Source: Burkholderiaceae bacterium (GTDB taxonomy: Bacteria; Pseudomonadota; Gammaproteobacteria; Burkholderiales; Burkholderiaceae). Taken from it: a stretch of DNA of 9,437 nucleotides. The translations under genes and the position numbers were made by a program. The first letter of the stretch is position 1; each line of letters opens with the position of its first letter. Of the stretch, positions 1 to 6,288 are shown piece by piece. Location: positions 1 through 9,437 of the forward strand of contig CANHMJ010000053.1 of the NCBI GenBank assembly GCA_947461805.1. The letters are read 5' to 3'. The notes beneath the pieces are model-generated. The model was not told the origin of the DNA. It saw only the letters and a program-made list of their open reading frames with translations, and did no database searches.

Positions 1-1
1 C

Positions 2-463
2 CAGCGCGTATTTGTCCTGATTGCTGGGGTGTGGGTCGGTAGCCTGTTTACGGTCGGCTATTTGGTGGTCCCCACCATCTTCGCTAACTTACAAGATCGC
101 CAAGTTGCCGGCATGATTGCAGCAGCCATTTTTCAAGCCGAGGCCTACGTCAGCGTGCTTGTATGTGTCACTTTACTTTTGCTGGCCAATACCCTGATTA
201 AGCGCAACATCGATAACTACCGCGGTATCCGTTGGGCGATCCTCGTGCTGCTATTGATTTCGGCTCTGACGTGTTTCGGTTTTATTCCGTATATGAACGC
301 GCTCCGCCAAGAGGCACTGCTATTGGGCGTTCCCGTTATGGCATCTCCGTCTGCAAGCCTATTTGGGCGCTTGCATGGCATCTCCAGCGGACTATTTTTA
401 ATTCAGAGCCTCTTGGGTTTGTGGATGGTGTGGCGTTTAAGCCGTCATCCAACAAATCTTTAG
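2..463 (+). CDS. DUF4149 / TMEM205-like small membrane protein (5' end missing)
   Basis: The reading frame is open from the first bases of the window, so the true start lies upstream; 153 residues are visible, ending in TAG at 461-463. The protein is very hydrophobic, with about four membrane segments at visible residues 3-25, 45-65, 75-95 and 128-146. A conserved-looking VVPTIF segment follows the first helix, and FGRLHGISS precedes the last; both fit the DUF4149 family as I recall it. No enzymatic function is known to me for this family and none can be read from the sequence. The gene converges on yhbY with only 15 bp between the two stop codons and no visible terminator. In related Burkholderiales, as I remember, a DUF4149 gene often sits at this place beside yhbY. 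The family call is from pattern memory; the membrane nature is seen directly. Confidence 0.7.
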   Translation, partial: QRVFVLIAGVWVGSLFTVGYLVVPTIFANLQDRQVAGMIAAAIFQAEAYVSVLVCVTLLLLANTLIKRNIDNYRGIRWAILVLLLISALTCFGFIPYMNALRQEALLLGVPVMASPSASLFGRLHGISSGLFLIQSLLGLWMVWRLSRHPTNL

Positions 464-478
464 CTCACAGAACAGAAA

Positions 479-1111
479 TTAACCCAGGGATTTTTTCTTG
501 GTACTGGCTTGCCGTACCTTGCGGCGCTTTACCGGACCTGTTGGTGCTGCCGCCCGCTTGTAACCGGGTGAGGACCAACCAATCTTCGATTCTGCAGCAT
601 CGGCGCGGCTTGGACGTGCCGAGGTGCTTTTGGATGCCAGTTTGCGAGCAGGTGCCTCTGCTTTAGTGCCCACAGCTTTACCGAAGGGTTTGGCGGCTGC
701 AGTGCGACGCGCAGAGCGCTCCGATGTGCTGGTGGCGCCCCGATTGACAGGGCGGTTAGGCGAGCGTGGCGCCTGAATTGATTTCTTGGTTTTGTTGCCA
801 CCTCGTGCATAGGGCGCATTGGCATCTTTGATGAGGGGCTCGGGGCGCCAGATCACCAATAACTTACCAATGTGTTGTACTGGCGCGGCATTGAGTTTGT
901 CACACAGTGCTTCGTAAATGGCAATGCGGTTTTCACGATCATCACCAAAGACGCGTACTTTAATTAAGTTATGGCTATTAATGGCGATCTCTGCCTCTTT
1001 GACGACGCCGGGGGTGAGTCCATCGTTGCCAATCATGACAACCGGGCTGAGGTCGTGGGCTTTGGCTTTGAGCGCTTTGCGCTGGGCGGGGGAGATGATA
1101 AGTGCGGTCAT
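479..1111 (-). CDS. yhbY: YhbY family CRM-domain RNA-binding protein with basic C-terminal tail
   Basis: Residues 3-95 form a CRM (YhbY) domain that matches the E. coli YhbY pattern closely: an N-terminal SPAQRKALKAKAH helix, PVVMIGNDGLT containing the GxxG RNA-binding loop (residues 28-31), HNLIKVRV, and the final strand HIGKLLVIWRP. The family binds pre-50S ribosomal particles and is thought to help large-subunit assembly in the cytoplasm. From about residue 100 to 210 there is a Lys/Arg/Ala/Ser/Pro-rich tail without obvious fold, ending in a KRRKVRQ...KKK cluster; E. coli YhbY lacks this. I chose the ATG at 1111 because the domain then begins as in relatives. A second in-frame ATG at 1129 would add MLYDRG. 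Neither has a good Shine-Dalgarno sequence. The gene is divergent from rlmE (102 bp apart), another 23S rRNA maturation factor, which suits a shared ribosome role. Confidence 0.88.
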   Translation of the reverse strand: MTALIISPAQRKALKAKAHDLSPVVMIGNDGLTPGVVKEAEIAINSHNLIKVRVFGDDRENRIAIYEALCDKLNAAPVQHIGKLLVIWRPEPLIKDANAPYARGGNKTKKSIQAPRSPNRPVNRGATSTSERSARRTAAAKPFGKAVGTKAEAPARKLASKSTSARPSRADAAESKIGWSSPGYKRAAAPTGPVKRRKVRQASTKKKSLG

Positions 1112-1213
1112 GCCTCGATCATAGAGCATTGCTGTTTATGAGACCAAAATAAGCAGGTAAAGTAGAGGGTTCAGCTCAGCACTGTAGAGCCGAAGTTAAC
1201 CGATTGGGATTAC

Positions 1214-1894
1214 GTGGCAAAGAATAAATTCAATAAAAGCTGGCTGCAGGACCACCTGATGGATCCCTACGTCAAGATGGCGCAAAAAGAGGGCTATCGC
1301 GCACGCGCGGCATACAAGCTGAGTGAAATCGATGAGCAGGACCATTTGATCAAGGCCGGAATGGTGGTGGTCGATTTGGGCAGTGCGCCCGGCAGTTGGT
1401 CGCAGTACGTGCGCAATCGCTTAACCGAATTAGGCAAACACAACCCCAAGATCGAATCCGGTAAGCCTGATGGCGTGATTGTTGCTATCGATATGCTGCC
1501 CATGGAAGCCATTGCCGATGTCAGCTTCATTGAGGGCGACTTTCGGGAGGAGGAGGGCCTACGTGCGCTAGAGTCCTTATTGCCTGCCAGTTGCAATGGC
1601 AAAGTCGATTTAGTTTTATCGGACATGGCGCCCAACCTATCGGGCGTGGGCATTGCCGATGCAGCGCGCATGGCAACCCTGGCTGAGTTGGCTTTGGATT
1701 TTGCCAAGGATCACTTGCAGCCCGACGGCGCTCTACTGATTAAATGCTTTCATGGCAGTGGCTATAGCCAAATTGTGGAAACCTTTAAAAAGGTCTTTAA
1801 GACGGTTTCAGCCCGAAAACCCAAAGCCTCCCGCGATCGCTCGTCGGAGACCTTTTTGCTCGGTCGCCACTTGAAACCGCCAAAACAGCCCTAA
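1214..1894 (+). CDS. rlmE: 23S rRNA (uridine-2552-2'-O)-methyltransferase RlmE (FtsJ/RrmJ)
   Basis: This SAM-dependent enzyme methylates the ribose of U2552 in the A-loop of 23S rRNA within the 50S particle, a late assembly step. The Rossmann fold shows motif I DLGSAPGSW at residues 54-62. The family's catalytic K-D-K-E set is intact: K35 (RARAAYKL), D137 (LSDMAPNLSG), K177 (LLIKCFHG) and E212 (RSSETFLLGR). The 226-residue length is normal. The start is GTG, preceded only by a weak purine-rich stretch (TTGGGAT). No in-frame ATG lies near, and MAKNKFNKSW matches the usual N-terminus of relatives. ftsH follows 158 bp downstream on the same strand; in E. coli the rlmE-ftsH pair is heat-shock controlled. 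A weak imperfect hairpin (1170-1194, seven pairs with one mismatch) lies in its leader. No convincing promoter was found. Confidence 0.95.
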   Translation: MAKNKFNKSWLQDHLMDPYVKMAQKEGYRARAAYKLSEIDEQDHLIKAGMVVVDLGSAPGSWSQYVRNRLTELGKHNPKIESGKPDGVIVAIDMLPMEAIADVSFIEGDFREEEGLRALESLLPASCNGKVDLVLSDMAPNLSGVGIADAARMATLAELALDFAKDHLQPDGALLIKCFHGSGYSQIVETFKKVFKTVSARKPKASRDRSSETFLLGRHLKPPKQP

Positions 1895-1921
1895 AATAGT
1901 AAATAACCCCTGTATTTTAGT

Positions 1922-1950
1922 GGTTTTAGCCAATAAAATTAGGCTAAACC
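1922..1950 (+). repeat. Inverted repeat after rlmE
   Basis: GGTTTTAGCC (1922-1931) and GGCTAAACC (1942-1950) can pair as a nine-base-pair stem with one bulged T and a ten-base A/T-rich loop. It begins 27 bp after the rlmE stop. No T-run follows, so it is not a canonical intrinsic terminator; it could weaken read-through or protect the rlmE mRNA 3' end. Its right arm abuts the CTTGAAT element of the proposed ftsH promoter. The pairing is seen directly; any role is inferred. Confidence 0.5.
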
Positions 1951-1980
1951 CTTGAATAACGGAGGTAGTAGAATCATTTA
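1951..1980 (+). promoter_or_regulatory. Candidate RpoH (sigma-32) heat-shock promoter for ftsH
   Basis: CTTGAAT (1951-1957) matches the sigma-32 -35 consensus CTTGAAA in six of seven positions. After 15 bp comes ATCATTTA (1973-1980), which resembles the right part of the -10 consensus CCCCATNTA but lacks most of the C-run. The expected transcription start would be near 1986-1988, giving an ftsH leader of about 65 nt. The same stretch also contains TAGAAT (1969-1974), but its distance from TTGAAT (11 bp) is too short for a sigma-70 promoter. ftsH is a classical sigma-32 target in E. coli, which raises the prior. The match is incomplete, so this remains a candidate. Confidence 0.35.
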
Positions 1981-2002
1981 CATGAGGAAGCCGTCTTTTC
2001 GA

Positions 2003-2048
2003 CTGCTTTTGTAATGGAAGAACTCCCGGATTAATCCGGCAAAGGTGG
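2003..2048 (+). promoter_or_regulatory. Structured ftsH leader that can mask the Shine-Dalgarno sequence
   Basis: CTGCTTTTG (2003-2011) can pair over nine contiguous positions, three of them G-U, with CAAAGGTGG (2040-2048), which contains the ftsH Shine-Dalgarno sequence. Between the arms lies a perfect 14-bp palindrome, CCGGATTAATCCGG (2026-2039), able to form a five-pair stem with a UUAA loop that stacks directly against the masked site. An alternative hairpin, 1986-2010 (AAGC-c-GTC with GAC-t-GCTT), competes for the CUUUU arm. The design resembles FourU-type RNA thermometers, in which a U-run pairs with the AGG of the ribosome site. The complementarity is seen; the thermosensor role is inferred and short U/G-rich pairing can arise by chance. 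Confidence 0.35.
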
Positions 2049-2052
2049 GTAT

Positions 2053-3933
2053 TTGAACAACAATATGTTCCAAAAAATCGGCGTCTGGTTCATTGTGGGC
2101 CTCGTCCTTTTTACTGTTTTTAAACAGTTCGATAAGCCAAACACGCCTGAGCGAGTGACGTACTCCCAGTTTATGGATGACGCACGTGATGGCAAAGTCC
2201 GCCGCGTTGATGTTCAAGGTCGTACCCTACAAGTCACTCCAGTTGATGGAAACAAATACTCTCTGATTTCTCCAGGAGACATCTGGATGGTTGGCGACCT
2301 GATGAAGGCCGGTGTCCAAGTTACTGGTAAAGCAGAAGACGAACCCAATTTGTTGATGTCGGCTTTGTATTACCTCGGACCTACTTTATTGATTATTGGC
2401 TTTTGGTTTTTTATGATGCGGCAGATGCAAGGCGGCGGCAAAGGCGGTGCATTCTCCTTTGGCAAATCAAAAGCGCGACTGGTTGATGAGAACAGCAATA
2501 CCGTTACCTTTGGTGATGTTGCTGGCTGCGATGAAGCCAAAGAGGAAGTATTTGAGATTGTTGACTTCCTCAAGGATCCGCAAAAATTCCAGAAGCTGGG
2601 CGGCCACATTCCTCATGGTGTTTTGTTGGTAGGCCCTCCCGGCACCGGTAAGACTTTGTTGGCGCGTGCCATCGCAGGTGAAGCCAAAGTGCCGTTCTTC
2701 TCGATTTCAGGTTCCGATTTCGTTGAGATGTTTGTTGGTGTTGGTGCATCCCGTGTGCGCGACATGTTTGAGAACGCCAAGAAAAATGCCCCTTGCATCA
2801 TTTTCATTGATGAGATTGATGCGGTCGGCCGCCATCGCGGTGCTGGTATGGGCGGTGGCAATGATGAGCGCGAGCAAACCTTAAACCAAATGTTGGTTGA
2901 GATGGATGGTTTTGAAAGCAACAGCGGCGTCATCGTCGTTGCAGCGACCAACCGTTCCGACGTTTTGGATCGCGCTTTATTGCGCCCGGGCCGCTTTGAC
3001 CGTCAAGTGCATGTTGGCTTGCCTGACATTCGTGGTCGTGAGCAGATTTTGCAAGTGCATATGCGCAAGGTACCCATTAGTCCCGACGTCAATGCAGCCG
3101 TCTTAGCGCGCGGTACTCCAGGCTTCTCTGGTGCTGATTTAGCTAACTTGGTGAACGAGTCTGCACTCTTTGCTGCACGCCGCAACAAGCGTTCAGTCGA
3201 CATGCAAGACTTTGAAGATGCGAAAGACAAAATTTACATGGGCCCTGAGCGTAAGTCGGCTGTGATGCGTGAAGAAGAGCGTCGCAATACGGCTTACCAT
3301 GAGTCAGGCCATGCGGTGGTTGCAAAAGTGTTGCCGAAAGCCGACCCAGTACACAAGGTTACTATCATGCCCCGTGGCATGGCTCTGGGCGTCACCTGGC
3401 AGTTGCCAGAGTTTGATCGCGTCAATTTATACAAAGACCGTATGCTTGAGGAGCTGGCTATTTTGTTTGGCGGCCGTGCAGCAGAAGAAGTGTTTCTGAA
3501 TTCCATGAGTACGGGTGCATCCAATGACTTTGAGCGCGCAACTAAGATGGCGCGCGATATGGTGACGCGCTACGGTATGAGCGATAGCTTAGGTACCATG
3601 GTGTATGTGGATACCGAGCAGCAGGGCATGTTTGGTCCGAACAGCTCGAAGTCGGTTTCAGAGTTAACTCAGCAAAAAGTCGATGCGGAAATTCGGAGCT
3701 TGATTGACAGCCAATATGCGCTCGCAAAATCGATTCTCGAAAATCACAAAGACAAGGTCGAGGCGATGGTTACTGCCCTGATGGAGTGGGAAACCATTGA
3801 TGCTGAGCAAATCAACGACATCATGGATGGTCGTCCTCCACGCGCGCCTAAGCCAGCACCGGCGACTGCATTTGGTAATTCAGCGGGTGGCCCAACTGAG
3901 CCAACCGCGGGCAGTGCACCCGCAGCTGCGTAA
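2053..3933 (+). CDS. ftsH: ATP-dependent zinc metalloprotease FtsH
   Basis: FtsH forms a hexamer in the inner membrane that pulls out and degrades misfolded membrane proteins and short-lived regulators. The protein shows TM helix 1 (about residues 9-25), a periplasmic domain (about 27-103), TM helix 2 (about 104-122) and a Gly-rich linker. The AAA+ domain follows with Walker A GPPGTGKT (194-201), pore motif FVGVG (227-231), Walker B CIIFIDE (248-254) and arginine fingers in RPGRFDR (311-317). The M41 protease domain has HESGH (416-420) and the third zinc ligand D492 in GASNDFE. The last 22 or so residues are Pro/Ala-rich and probably disordered. All key residues are present and the 626-residue length is usual. 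I chose the TTG start because AAAGGTGG (2041-2048) precedes it by four bases; an in-frame stop (2032-2034) excludes longer versions, and the ATG at 2065 lies too far from the ribosome site. folP begins 21 bp after the stop. Confidence 0.98.
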   Translation: MNNNMFQKIGVWFIVGLVLFTVFKQFDKPNTPERVTYSQFMDDARDGKVRRVDVQGRTLQVTPVDGNKYSLISPGDIWMVGDLMKAGVQVTGKAEDEPNLLMSALYYLGPTLLIIGFWFFMMRQMQGGGKGGAFSFGKSKARLVDENSNTVTFGDVAGCDEAKEEVFEIVDFLKDPQKFQKLGGHIPHGVLLVGPPGTGKTLLARAIAGEAKVPFFSISGSDFVEMFVGVGASRVRDMFENAKKNAPCIIFIDEIDAVGRHRGAGMGGGNDEREQTLNQMLVEMDGFESNSGVIVVAATNRSDVLDRALLRPGRFDRQVHVGLPDIRGREQILQVHMRKVPISPDVNAAVLARGTPGFSGADLANLVNESALFAARRNKRSVDMQDFEDAKDKIYMGPERKSAVMREEERRNTAYHESGHAVVAKVLPKADPVHKVTIMPRGMALGVTWQLPEFDRVNLYKDRMLEELAILFGGRAAEEVFLNSMSTGASNDFERATKMARDMVTRYGMSDSLGTMVYVDTEQQGMFGPNSSKSVSELTQQKVDAEIRSLIDSQYALAKSILENHKDKVEAMVTALMEWETIDAEQINDIMDGRPPRAPKPAPATAFGNSAGGPTEPTAGSAPAAA

Positions 3934-3954
3934 ATAGCGCCTTAGATTAGCGCA

Positions 3955-4833
3955 ATGCAATTGCTTAAACAGCCCGCAACATGGCGTTGCGGGCGTTTTC
4001 TTTTTGAGCTAGAGCAAAGGCGAGCCAATCGCCAGCGACCCTTGGTGATGGGCATATTGAATGCCACACCCGATTCATTTTCGGATGGCGGTCGCTTTTA
4101 TGCAAAAGACGATGCCGTGCGGCAAGCGGAGGCAATGGTTGCTGCTGGCGTGGACCTGATTGATATTGGCGGTGAATCAACCAAGCCTGGCGCCATTCCG
4201 GTTTCACTGCAAGAAGAATTGGATCGGGTGCTGCCGATCATAGAGGCACTCACCGATTGTGGCGTTGCCTTATCGATTGACACTTATAAAGCAGAAACCA
4301 TGCGAGAGGCTTTGCTGGCCGGCGTGGATTGCGTGAATGATATTTGGGCCTTGCGCCAAGCGGGCGCAGAGAACGTGGTGCTTGATTCTGCACTGGCGCG
4401 CAACTGCGGCATTGTATTAATGCACATGCAGTGTGACCCCATCACCATGCAACTCAATCCAAGCTATGTAAATGTAGTCAGTGAGGTCAAGGCGTTTTTG
4501 ATGGAACGCACTACAAGCTTAATTGAGCAAGGTATTGCTGCAGAGCGAATTGCGATTGATCCCGGTTTTGGTTTTGGTAAGAGCCTTGAACACAACTTAA
4601 GAATGCTGCAAGAATTTGCAAAGTTCACGCAAAACGGCCATCCAGTTTTAGCTGGAATTTCCCGAAAATCGATGCTGGGCAAAATTACCGGGCGAGAAGT
4701 CGGCGATCGACTTGTGCCCAGCGTAGCTGCTGCAGTGTTGGCGGCAGAGCGGGGCGCAAGTATCGTACGCGTGCACGATGTTCCTGAGACTATTGATGCC
4801 CTAAAGATATGGGCTGCATCCCAAGCAGCATGA
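3955..4833 (+). CDS. folP: Dihydropteroate synthase FolP
   Basis: FolP condenses 6-hydroxymethyl-dihydropterin pyrophosphate with p-aminobenzoate to dihydropteroate in folate synthesis and is the target of sulfonamides. The TIM-barrel motifs run in order: MGILNATPDSFSDGG (residues 32-46), DIGGESTKPGA, SIDTYKAE, VNDIWAL, LMHMQCDP, IDPGFGFGKS, AGISRKSMLGK and VRVHDVPET. Two conservative differences from the common pattern are Ala for Val in the first motif and Lys for Arg in ESTKPG. No ATG between 3955 and the barrel offers an alternative start. WRCGRFLFEL at 10-19 resembles the WQAGRFEIGL segment that precedes the barrel in Neisseria FolP, which supports the long N-terminus. No Shine-Dalgarno sequence is visible. 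A terminator-like hairpin overlaps codons 6-17. glmM follows after 52 bp, the conserved folP-glmM order. Confidence 0.96.
   Translation: MQLLKQPATWRCGRFLFELEQRRANRQRPLVMGILNATPDSFSDGGRFYAKDDAVRQAEAMVAAGVDLIDIGGESTKPGAIPVSLQEELDRVLPIIEALTDCGVALSIDTYKAETMREALLAGVDCVNDIWALRQAGAENVVLDSALARNCGIVLMHMQCDPITMQLNPSYVNVVSEVKAFLMERTTSLIEQGIAAERIAIDPGFGFGKSLEHNLRMLQEFAKFTQNGHPVLAGISRKSMLGKITGREVGDRLVPSVAAAVLAAERGASIVRVHDVPETIDALKIWAASQAA
3972..4005 (+). terminator. Intrinsic terminator-like hairpin inside the start of folP
   Basis: GCCCGCAAC (3972-3980) and GTTGCGGGC (3986-3994) form a perfect nine-pair, GC-rich stem with a five-base loop (ATGGC). It is followed at once by GTTTTCTTTTT (3995-4005). By sequence this is a textbook Rho-independent terminator, placed 38 bp after the ftsH stop and thus where an ftsH terminator would be expected. 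It lies within the folP reading frame, where it encodes about PATWRCGRFLF. It could end or attenuate ftsH transcripts before folP. The alternative is that the conserved amino acids of folP happen to give this base pattern. Confidence 0.65.
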
Positions 4834-4871
4834 TGATGGGCAAAAGCACACACCCCTTTGCATGCCAGTTT

Positions 4872-4877
4872 TATAAT
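4872..4877 (+). promoter_or_regulatory. Candidate -10 box immediately upstream of glmM
   Basis: A perfect TATAAT lies nine bases upstream of the glmM ATG, so transcription would begin at about 4884-4886 and give a leaderless or nearly leaderless mRNA. No good -35 hexamer is found at 16-18 bp (CACACC lies there) and there is no TG extension, which weakens the call. The glmM start has only a short GAG as possible ribosome site. The box may also be chance in an A/T-rich spacer. Confidence 0.3.
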
Positions 4878-4885
4878 GAGCTCTT

Positions 4886-6235
4886 ATGACAGCAAACAAA
4901 AAAAAGTATTTCGGTACTGACGGCATTCGCGGAGAAGTGGGCAAGGCCCCGATCATTCCGGATTTCATCATGCGCCTGGGATACGCTGCAGGCTGCGTTT
5001 TAAAGGAAGCGGCTCCTGCAGGCGAGCGCTGTACCGTTTTAATTGGCAAGGACACACGCGTATCGGGCTATCTATTGGAGGCTGCATTGGAGGCTGGATT
5101 TTCTGCAGCCGGAGTCGATGTCATGCTCTGCGGTCCTATGCCAACCCCCGGTGTGGCATACCTGACAAAAACATTGCGACTCTCTGCGGGTGTGGTGATC
5201 TCCGCATCGCACAACCCATACCAAGACAACGGCATTAAGTTTTTCTCGCCCGAGGGTGATAAATTATCGGATGCATCGGAGTTGGCGATCGAAGCCGCTT
5301 TAGATCAGCCCCTAGGTTGTGTGAACTCGAAGTACCTCGGCAAAGCCTTCCGCTTAGACGACGCTACTGGACGTTATATTGAGTTCTGCAAATCCACTTT
5401 CCCTGCAGCACTGAACTTGCGTGGCTTGAAAATTGTTGTCGATTGCGCCAATGGTGCTGCCTATCAATCGGCCCCCAATGTGTTTCATGAGCTCGGCGCA
5501 GAAGTGATTTCCATCGGCGTTGAACCCAACGGTCGCAACATTAACGATGGCTGTGGCGCAACCGCCCCAGCAGCACTGGTTGCCAAAGTCAAAGAGCATC
5601 AGGCTGATTTGGGTATTGCGCTGGATGGCGACGCCGATCGCTTGCAAATGGTCGATGGCACAGGCCGTCTTTTTAATGGTGATGAACTCTTGTATGTGCT
5701 GGCGAAGGACCGTGTAGATCGTGGGCTGAAATTGGGCGGGGTGGTCGGCACCTTGATGACCAATGCCGCCATTGAGCAGGCGATTCGGGCCTTAGGCCTG
5801 CAATTTGAGCGCGCCAATGTGGGCGACCGATACGTTTTAGAGCTGTTGAAAAAGTACCAATGGACATTGGGCGGCGAGGGTTCAGGTCACTTGCTTTGCC
5901 TTGATCAGCACTCCACGGGCGATGGCACGGTTGCTGCCTTGCAAGTATTGGCAGCGATGCGCAAACAAGGCAAATCCCTTGCCGAGTTGCTATACGGGGT
6001 GATCGTCTTTCCCCAAGTCTTGATAAACGTCAAAGTTGCCTCTGGCTATGATTGGCGGGTTGATGCCAAGGTAGTTGAGGTGGTTAATTCCATTACTGCC
6101 CAGCTTGGTAATACCGGCAGGGTATTGATTCGGGCTTCGGGCACTGAGCCGGTTTTGCGCGTTATGGTCGAGGCGAAAGACCAACAGCAGGCGACAGACT
6201 GCGCTAAAACCATTGCCGCAACCATACCCACATAA
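4886..6235 (+). CDS. glmM: Phosphoglucosamine mutase GlmM
   Basis: GlmM interconverts glucosamine-6-phosphate and glucosamine-1-phosphate, feeding UDP-GlcNAc for peptidoglycan and lipopolysaccharide. The alpha-D-phosphohexomutase signature is complete: FGTDGIRG (residues 9-16), the phosphoserine loop ISASHNP with active S108, the metal site DGDADR (247-252, with D247, D249 and D251), the sugar-binding GGEGSGH (329-335) and the phosphate-binding RASGTEPVLR (416-425). The 449-residue length is normal for the family. The ATG at 4886 places FGTDGIRG where it belongs. It follows folP by 52 bp, a conserved pairing, and was probably co-transcribed with it ancestrally; a TATAAT just upstream suggests a possible promoter of its own. 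The enzyme is activated by phosphorylation of the active serine, as in the E. coli homologue. Confidence 0.97.
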   Translation: MTANKKKYFGTDGIRGEVGKAPIIPDFIMRLGYAAGCVLKEAAPAGERCTVLIGKDTRVSGYLLEAALEAGFSAAGVDVMLCGPMPTPGVAYLTKTLRLSAGVVISASHNPYQDNGIKFFSPEGDKLSDASELAIEAALDQPLGCVNSKYLGKAFRLDDATGRYIEFCKSTFPAALNLRGLKIVVDCANGAAYQSAPNVFHELGAEVISIGVEPNGRNINDGCGATAPAALVAKVKEHQADLGIALDGDADRLQMVDGTGRLFNGDELLYVLAKDRVDRGLKLGGVVGTLMTNAAIEQAIRALGLQFERANVGDRYVLELLKKYQWTLGGEGSGHLLCLDQHSTGDGTVAALQVLAAMRKQGKSLAELLYGVIVFPQVLINVKVASGYDWRVDAKVVEVVNSITAQLGNTGRVLIRASGTEPVLRVMVEAKDQQQATDCAKTIAATIPT

Positions 6236-6267
6236 GAAATATTTAATTTAAAGCATTGTTTTGTAAG

Positions 6268-6285
6268 GCTTTTTTATTAAAAAGC
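6268..6285 (+). repeat. A/T-rich perfect hairpin between glmM and pstS
   Basis: GCTTTTT (6268-6274) and AAAAAGC (6279-6285) form a seven-pair stem with a TATT loop. It is followed by GGG rather than a T-run, so it is not a standard terminator. An alternative weak terminator for glmM uses AAAGC (6250-6254) with GCTTTTTT (6268-6275), five pairs and a 13-base loop, ending in T's. Either could reduce glmM read-through into the pst operon. The A/T tracts also lie just upstream of the Pho box and might bend DNA there. The role is uncertain. Confidence 0.35.
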
Positions 6286-6288
6286 GGG

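Noticed and set aside
481..500. T-run after the DUF4149 stop as an intrinsic terminator
   Set aside because: ATTTTTTC is preceded by only a three-base CCC/GGG complementarity separated by one base, so no usable stem exists; it is part of the yhbY coding end.
232..666. 144-codon open frame on the plus strand bridging the DUF4149 and yhbY genes
   Set aside because: It overlaps the real DUF4149 frame and the antisense of yhbY, shows no protein family pattern and has no ribosome site; it is a shadow frame.
1133..1163. Overlapping divergent promoters for yhbY (TTTACC, 17 bp, TAAACA on the minus strand) and rlmE (TTTATG, 17 bp, TAAAGT)
   Set aside because: The hexamers match the sigma-70 consensus in only three or four of six positions each; such matches are expected by chance in a spacer of this composition.
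1982..2014. Ten-codon ORF (MRKPSFRLLL) in the ftsH leader that might be a leader peptide
   Set aside because: The only good Shine-Dalgarno sequence nearby (GGAGG, 1961-1965) is 16 bases away, and with the proposed transcription start near 1986 the ATG would not be in the mRNA. The composition shows no clear regulatory codon run.
4840..4861. Hairpin GCAAA / TTTGC after folP as a terminator
   Set aside because: Only five pairs with a 12-base loop and no adjacent T-run; too weak to support.
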